Assembly (NCBI GenBank): GCA_963772815.1
Contig: CAVYYV010000005.1
Coordinates: 496,001-560,000, forward strand
Direction of reading: 5' to 3'
Origin: DATFFO01 sp963772815
GTDB lineage: Bacteria; Actinomycetota; Acidimicrobiia; Spongiisociales; ZC4RG35
DNA: 64,000 bases
The translations under genes and the position numbers were made by a program. Positions 59,439 to 64,000 of the stretch are shown in pieces. The notes beneath the pieces were generated by a model, which saw only the letters and a program-made list of their open reading frames with translations, had not been told where the DNA came from and did no database searches. The stretch's first letter is position 1, and every line of letters begins with the position of its first letter.

Positions 59439-59969
59439 ATGAGGAAACGTCTCGTTTTCCTTTTCGCATCGCTGCTGGCAGCGACGCTGTTGCCGGCCAC
59501 AATCGCATCGGCAGGCGGGCCTCCCGGATACGAGCCGGCTTACTACAACGGCCAGACCGTGACGATCAACGCCATTGAGGTACATCAGAACCCGAAAATA
59601 CTGGAACATGCCTCGGCCGATCTATACGAGGTTGTGTACAACCAGGATGCGCTCGACGATGGCAAGGTCCCACAGTGCAACCCGTGCGATCACGCGGGTG
59701 ACGGCATTACGCCGGACGACTACCACGACCATGTCCTCGACTCCATCCCCAGCAGTCCGGGACATGGCGAGTACCGGGTGCCGTGGCACGTCTACGTCAT
59801 CCAGCCTGCTCCGGGTCTGACTGCGGCACAGCAGCAACAGTATGCCGACCTCCTTCCTCTGGATTCGGAACAGAAGATCGACGAGGCGCTGACAGCCCAC
59901 CTGGCCATGAAGATTGACACTGGCTTCTACTTCTTGTGCGCAGTCGTGAGCCCCAACGCTGCTCACTGA
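59439..59969 (+). CDS. Secreted protein of unknown function
   Basis: A 176-residue exported protein with a clear signal peptide (LVFLFASLLAATLLPATIASA) and a mature part with one CNPCDH motif, several His and Asp residues (DDYHDHVLD) and another Cys near the end. The CxxC could form a disulfide or bind metal. ATG 59439 follows AAGGAGAG. A strong terminator follows 20 nt after the stop, so it is a single-gene unit. I do not recognise the family. Confidence 0.8.
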   Translation: MRKRLVFLFASLLAATLLPATIASAGGPPGYEPAYYNGQTVTINAIEVHQNPKILEHASADLYEVVYNQDALDDGKVPQCNPCDHAGDGITPDDYHDHVLDSIPSSPGHGEYRVPWHVYVIQPAPGLTAAQQQQYADLLPLDSEQKIDEALTAHLAMKIDTGFYFLCAVVSPNAAH

Positions 59970-59988
59970 CCCAAAAGGACGTGAAGAT

Positions 59989-60019
59989 AGAGCGGGCGGC
60001 CTTGAAGGCCGCCCGCTCT
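59989..60019 (+). terminator. Intrinsic terminator after secreted-protein gene
   Basis: Perfect 14-bp stem, AGAGCGGGCGGCCT paired with AGGCCGCCCGCTCT, around a 3-nt loop (TGA). Very stable, followed by CAATTCC rather than a U run. Confidence 0.82.
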
Positions 60020-60050
60020 CAATTCCCCGGCATCTGGGCGATGGTTGGAG

Positions 60051-60140
60051 CGGAGAGGGAGGGATTTGAACCCTCGAGGAGGCTAATCACCCCCTACTCG
60101 CTTAGCAGGCGAGCGCCTTCGACCACTCGGCCACCTCTCC
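60051..60140 (-). tRNA. tRNA-Ser (anticodon GCT)
   Basis: Class II tRNA of 90 nt on the minus strand: acceptor GGAGAGG with CCTCTCC plus discriminator G, D arm GCCGAGTGGTCGAAGGC, anticodon loop CTGCTAA with anticodon GCT (60106-60104), a long variable arm and T arm GAGGGTTCAAATCCCTC. Reads AGC and AGU codons. CCA is not encoded. Confidence 0.95.
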
Positions 60141-60208
60141 GGATCAGTAGAGGGTAGCGGTTCAGACCTATCGCCTCCTCAAGAGCCCAACCACGCGACT
60201 GTCGCGTG

Positions 60209-60397
60209 CCTGTGAACCTTCACGTGGACGACAGCGCGAAAACCGTTCACAGAGTCAATCGCTCAGCCGCGATCGGCCTGCCTGTGAACCTTTACGTGGA
60301 CGACGACGCGAAAACCGTTCACAGAGTCAATCGCTCAGCCGCGATCGGCCTGCCTGTGAACCTTTACGTGGACGACGACGCGAAAACCGTTCACAGA
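60209..60397. repeat. 72-bp tandem repeat with internal hairpin, 2.6 copies
   Basis: Units start at 60209, 60281 and 60353; the third stops after 45 bp. Copies are almost identical; the first differs at only a few positions. Each contains CTGTGAAC ... GTTCACAG, an 8-bp inverted repeat around 23-25 nt, followed by GTCAATCGCTCAGCC. The unit is a multiple of three, so the frame stays open through all copies, but there is no sign that it is translated. Confidence 0.88.
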
Positions 60398-60480
60398 CTT
60401 CAGCCGCCACGAGGTCCGAGGTGCCCGCTGGCGCGCGTCGTCCGAGGCCAACCAGGTCGGGGAGGCGCTTCCGCTCGGCG

Positions 60481-60486
60481 TAGGCT
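60481..60486 (+). promoter_or_regulatory. -10 box for leaderless membrane protein gene
   Basis: TAGGCT, the same hexamer as at 10708, ends 7 nt before ATG 60494, with no ribosome site. Confidence 0.55.
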
Positions 60487-60493
60487 TTGGGCC

Positions 60494-61171
60494 ATGAACG
60501 AAGCCGAGATCCGAGCCGCCCTCGACGAGGCAGAGTCCGCGGTGCAGCGGGGACAGGGCCTTTCCCAAACGGACTTCTGGAAAGCGGTCAGGGCGGTGAA
60601 ACGTTCGCCGGATCTCGCCCCAGAACTGGGGCCTCAGATCGCGGCCATCGACCAACAGGCCTTCCGGGGCTTCCCCATGATCACGGTCCCGATCGGCCTT
60701 GGCACGACCCTCGCCGTACTGATTGCGCTGGTCGGCCTGGGCGGTGTGGCCGTCTCCTACTATCTGGACCAACCGTGGAACTGGCTCGCCTTCGGCCTGG
60801 GGGTGGTGGCCCTCTTCGCCTCGAGCCACGGGCTGGCCCATCTCCTCACCGGCGCCGCCATGGGAATGCGGTTCACCTGCTGGTTCGTGGCCGGCCCCCT
60901 TCGTCCCCAGCCGGGGGTGAAGATCGATTACGCCAGCTACCTGCTCGTCCCCGCCCGCCAAAGGGCCTGGATGCACGCTTCGGGCGCCCTGCTCGGCAAG
61001 ATCCTGCCCTTTGCCCTGATTCCCGCCGCTTTGGCCGCCGACCTGCCGGGGTGGGTTTCATGGGTCCTGCTGGTATTCGGCCTCCTTCAGATCGTTACCG
61101 ACCTCGTCTGGTCGACCAAGTCGTCGGATTGGAAGCGGTTCCGACGCGAGATGGGGTATGCCAGCTCGTAG
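60494..61171 (+). CDS. Membrane protein of unknown function
   Basis: A 225-residue protein with a soluble N-terminal helical part (about 1-55) and four or five hydrophobic helices (about 62-85, 92-112, 150-175, 180-198). The segment SSHGLAHLLTGAAMGMRFTCWF is rich in His and small residues and could sit in the membrane active site of a protease- or metal-binding-type protein, but no HExxH is seen. The frame extends upstream across the tandem repeat; ATG 60494 is preferred because of the adjacent -10 box. Family not recognised. Confidence 0.75.
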   Translation: MNEAEIRAALDEAESAVQRGQGLSQTDFWKAVRAVKRSPDLAPELGPQIAAIDQQAFRGFPMITVPIGLGTTLAVLIALVGLGGVAVSYYLDQPWNWLAFGLGVVALFASSHGLAHLLTGAAMGMRFTCWFVAGPLRPQPGVKIDYASYLLVPARQRAWMHASGALLGKILPFALIPAALAADLPGWVSWVLLVFGLLQIVTDLVWSTKSSDWKRFRREMGYASS

Positions 61172-61236
61172 CTGACCAGGTCTCATAACGACGGCCCGTC
61201 GCTCTCTGCACCTTGGAGCGGTACCATTCATAGCCC

Positions 61237-63138
61237 ATGTCGGGATCCCCCTCGCTTCGTAACGTGGCGTTGATCGCGCACGTAGACCATGGCAAGACGA
61301 CCCTCGTCGATGCGATGCTCAACGCCGCCGGGGTGTTCCAAGCCCACGAGACACCAGTCGACCGGGTGATGGATTCCAGCGATCAGGAGCGTGAACGCGG
61401 CATCACCATCCTGGCAAAGGCCGCCTCGATCGAATGGCGGGGAACCAGGATCAACCTGGTCGACACGCCAGGTCACTCCGACTTCGGAGGAGAGGTCGAG
61501 CGTGCCCTGAACATGGTTGACGGTGTCTTGCTTCTTGTGGATGCGGCCGAGGGTCCGATGCCCCAGACCCGCTATGTCCTCTCCAAGGCTCTGAGCCGTG
61601 GCCTGCCGGCCGTCGTTGTGATCAACAAGGTCGACCGGCCCGATGCCCGCCCCGGTGCGGTGGCCGACGAGATCTACCAACTCTTCTTCGATCTGGATGC
61701 AGAGGATCACCACATCGACTTCCCGATCGTTTCTTCCATCGCCCGGCTTGGGCGTTCGGTGCGGGGTGTGGGCGTTCCACCCGACGACTCGGACCTGTCG
61801 GCGATTCTCGACAGTGTCGTGGACACCATCCCTGCCCCTTCGGGAGACCCACAGGCGCCATTGCAGGCGATCGTGACCAACCTCGACGCATCGGATTATC
61901 TAGGCCGCCTGGCCATCGGCCGGGTTGAGAAGGGAACGCTGCGGGCCGGCCAACAAGTCGGGTTGCTTCGCTCGGACGGCTCGATGATCAAACGTCGTCC
62001 GGCTTCCCTGCTCGGGTTCGTGGGACTGGGAAGAGAAGAAGTGGATGAGCGTGCCGCCGGAGATCTGTTCGTGGTGGCAGGATTCCCCGAGGTGGAGATA
62101 GGCGACACACTGGCCGACCCTGCCCACCCGATTCCGCTCGACCGGTTGGTGGTCGATGAACCCGTGCTGCGCATGACATTCGGTGTGAACACTTCTCCGA
62201 TGGCAGGAACTTCGGGCACCCTTCTCACCTCCCGCCAGATCCGAAACCGCCTCGAACGCGAGGTGCTGGGAAATGTCTCGATCCGCATCGCCGAGACGTC
62301 GAGCCCGGAGGTCATCGAGGTAGCCGGCCGGGGTGAACTCCAGCTGGCCGTCTTGATCGAGTCGATGCGCCGCGAGGGATTTGAACTGCAGGTGAGCCGC
62401 CCTGAGGTCCTGATTCGACAGATCAACGGCCTCCGTCACGAACCTCGTGAGCAGACGATGGTCGACGTGCCTGATGAGTACGTCGGAGCTGTAACCCAGG
62501 CTCTTGCCTCCCGACGGGCAAAGGTCGACGACATGCGTCCCGGCGATAGAAGCCGGATGATCGTGTCGGCCAGAGGCTCCGCCCGGGGTCTGATTGGCTT
62601 CCGCTCCGAGCTGATGACCACCACCCGCGGAACCGCACTCGTGACCCAGCAACACGACGGATGGATGCCTTGGGCAGGCGACCTCCCCGGCCGGGTGGGC
62701 GGAGCGATGATCTCGGACCGGTCGGGCGCGGCGACGGCCTACGCACTCGACAACCTTCAGAAACGGGGAGTGTTGTTCATCGGCCCAGGCGATCCCGTGT
62801 ACGAGGGGATGATCATCGGCGAGCATTCCCGGCCGGCCGAGATGTCTGCCAATCCCACCAGGGCAAAGCAACTCACCAACATTCGCGCCGCCGGGTCGGA
62901 CGAGGCGGTCATCCTCAAAGACCCCCGGCGGCTCACTCTGGAGAGAGCCATCGAGTGGATCGAAGACGATGAGCTGGTAGAGGTCACGCCGACCGCAATC
63001 CGGGCGCGCGAAGAGGTACCTGCGCGATCAGGATCGACGGCAAGCGGCCAAAGCCGGCCCGAAATAGCCCGTCCAGTCTCAGCAGATCGAAGGCTCGCCG
63101 AGATCGCGTCAGTCAGGCCCCGGGCCGGGTCAGGATGA
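61237..63138 (+). CDS. typA: Translational GTPase TypA/BipA
   Basis: Ribosome-associated GTPase of 633 residues involved in stress growth and 50S assembly. G1 is AHVDHGKTT (14-22), the switch region has RGITILAKAA, G3 is DTPGH and G4 is INKVDRP. Domain II, the EF-G-like domain III and V, and the TypA-specific C-terminal domain (GSARGLIGFRSELMTTTRGTA, KQLTNIRAAG) follow in order; the last ~25 residues form a variable tail. Length and motif order are normal. Confidence 0.96.
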   Translation: MSGSPSLRNVALIAHVDHGKTTLVDAMLNAAGVFQAHETPVDRVMDSSDQERERGITILAKAASIEWRGTRINLVDTPGHSDFGGEVERALNMVDGVLLLVDAAEGPMPQTRYVLSKALSRGLPAVVVINKVDRPDARPGAVADEIYQLFFDLDAEDHHIDFPIVSSIARLGRSVRGVGVPPDDSDLSAILDSVVDTIPAPSGDPQAPLQAIVTNLDASDYLGRLAIGRVEKGTLRAGQQVGLLRSDGSMIKRRPASLLGFVGLGREEVDERAAGDLFVVAGFPEVEIGDTLADPAHPIPLDRLVVDEPVLRMTFGVNTSPMAGTSGTLLTSRQIRNRLEREVLGNVSIRIAETSSPEVIEVAGRGELQLAVLIESMRREGFELQVSRPEVLIRQINGLRHEPREQTMVDVPDEYVGAVTQALASRRAKVDDMRPGDRSRMIVSARGSARGLIGFRSELMTTTRGTALVTQQHDGWMPWAGDLPGRVGGAMISDRSGAATAYALDNLQKRGVLFIGPGDPVYEGMIIGEHSRPAEMSANPTRAKQLTNIRAAGSDEAVILKDPRRLTLERAIEWIEDDELVEVTPTAIRAREEVPARSGSTASGQSRPEIARPVSADRRLAEIASVRPRAGSG

Positions 63139-64000
63139 CTCGTCCTCATCGGGCTGATCGCTGCTCTGATCGGCCGTCGCCGTGGCCCCTTCTTCCGCCG
63201 CCGCCTTACCGCGGGCAGGTGAGGGAGCACTGGGGTCCCGCTGGGTGGACGCCTCGGGTTCTGCCTCGGCTCGACGAATCCAGACCGTGCGCTGGGGAAA
63301 GGGGATCTCGATTCCGGCGTTGTCGAAAGCCAACTTGACGCGTCGGCGCAACTCCCGCGATATCGCCCACTGCTCACCAGGTTTGGTCTGGATCACCAAT
63401 CGGATGGTCACCGAGTCCGAGCCGAGCTCCTGCACGCCCCAGATCTCCGGATCGGCCAGGAACAGCGGCTCATAGGCTTCCTCATGAGCCATGGCGTCGG
63501 CCACATCCTTGATTTCCTGTGCCGCCTGGTCGATGTCGGCGCCATAGGCCACGCCGATGTCCAAGAGGGCGCGCGACCACTCCTGACTCCATGTTCCCCA
63601 CCCGCCGGATCTCGCCATTGGGTACATGCCAGAGGGTTCCGGTGACGTCGCGCAACCGTGTAGAGCGGAGCCCCAGTCCCTCCACAACCCCGGTCGCATC
63701 ACCCACATCCACCACGTCCCCCACCCCGAACTGGTCCTCGACCAGCATGAAGAAGCCAGACAGGAAATCCTTCACCAGATCCTGAGCTCCAAACCCGAGC
63801 GCCACACCGACGATGCCGGCGCCGGCGAGGAGCGGCCCGACGTTGACCCCGAACGTGGACGCCAGGATGGTGACGATCACCACCGTCCAGACCACTAGAC
63901 CTATGGCGCTGGAAAAGATGGTACCGAGGGTGTCCATGCGCTGGGCCCTACGAGCCGAATAGACGGCGGGCCCGCCTGGCCCGATCCCGAAAGCGCTCGG
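63130..64000 (-). pseudogene. MscS family mechanosensitive channel gene with one frameshift, incomplete at window edge
   Basis: The pore-lining and beta domain are seen in the first frame (LLAGAGIVGVALGFGAQDLVKDFLSG, FMLVEDQFGVGDVVDVG, LWHVPNGEIRRVGNM). One extra base near 63589 then shifts the frame; the remainder (SQEWSRALLDIGVAYGADID to the end) continues in the neighbouring frame. The expected join is GNMSQEWSRALLD. The Ala/Gly-rich pore helix is intact. The 5' end lies beyond the window (the frame stays open to the edge). The C-terminal tail is acidic. A single-base error in the sequence would restore a normal gene. Confidence 0.85.

Noticed and set aside
60209..60397. CRISPR array
   Set aside because: The segments between the repeated parts are identical in each copy, the unit is a plain 72-bp tandem repeat, only 2.6 copies exist, and no cas genes are near.
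60206..60493. N-terminal extension of the membrane protein at 60494 through the tandem repeat
   Set aside because: The frame is open only because the repeat unit is a multiple of three; a -10 box lies directly before ATG 60494 and the repeat-encoded peptide has no protein-like features.

Overview
The window is a high-GC chromosomal segment from an actinobacterium, probably of the class Acidimicrobiia or a close relative. This is an inference from gene content: a SARP-type regulator, a class F-like sortase with a wall-anchored ice-binding-like protein, a RipA-like NlpC/P60 protein, a small DUF6186-like protein, and several genes with a TAnnnT hexamer only 6-7 nt before the start codon, which suggests leaderless transcripts. 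Most gene junctions in operons are 4-nt ATGA/GTGA overlaps. No 16S rRNA or species-level marker is present.

Positions 1-15.6 kb: ABC-2 exporter pair, dienoyl-CoA isomerase-like protein, CDF metal transporter, a divergent YceI/MarR pair with two identical-arm operators, a TauE/SafE-DUF1634-GntR operon, and a homogentisate catabolic operon (unknown protein, fumarylacetoacetase, homogentisate dioxygenase). A cyclic-nucleotide-binding protein, a 902-residue SARP-AAA-TPR regulator and small membrane proteins follow.

Positions 16-31 kb hold the most striking unit: ten head-to-tail minus-strand genes. In transcription order they are a 3-hydroxyisobutyrate-dehydrogenase-like enzyme, a bicupin, an M24 pita-bread protein, E1 alpha and beta of a 2-oxoacid dehydrogenase, a TRZ/ATZ-type amidohydrolase, an RbsC-like permease, a lipoprotein substrate-binding protein, an RbsA-like double ATPase, and one reading frame that joins a second RbsC-like permease to a second complete amidohydrolase. 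An SDR-like gene and an XRE-cupin regulator lie divergently. Together they look like an uptake-plus-catabolism system for an unknown, probably nitrogen-containing, compound.

Positions 31-45.6 kb: alcohol dehydrogenase, DHA2 exporter, alpha/beta hydrolase, an ECF sigma factor with a single-pass partner carrying a very acidic, His-rich outer domain, MFS transporter plus ribokinase-like kinase, cupin, SDR, IPP isomerase, a decayed hydrolase-cyclase gene, a PadR/flavin monooxygenase pair with twin operators, and a sortase/ice-binding-like pair. Positions 45.6-50.4 kb are a degraded zone: a TetR remnant, a rhodanese/CMD frame, and a 2.5-kb decayed island at tRNA-Arg(ACG), bounded by a 26-bp direct repeat of the tRNA 3' end and holding a truncated PIN gene, its putative antitoxin, a broken IS110 transposase and a cupin.

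Positions 50.5-64 kb: phosphofructokinase of predicted PPi type, a second flavin monooxygenase, a cyclase-like DUF2652 protein, a beta-propeller glycosyltransferase-like protein, NlpC/P60 endopeptidase, a DUF885 gene with two in-frame stop codons, a secreted protein, tRNA-Ser(GCT), a 72-bp tandem repeat, a membrane protein, TypA/BipA and a frameshifted MscS gene running off the window end.
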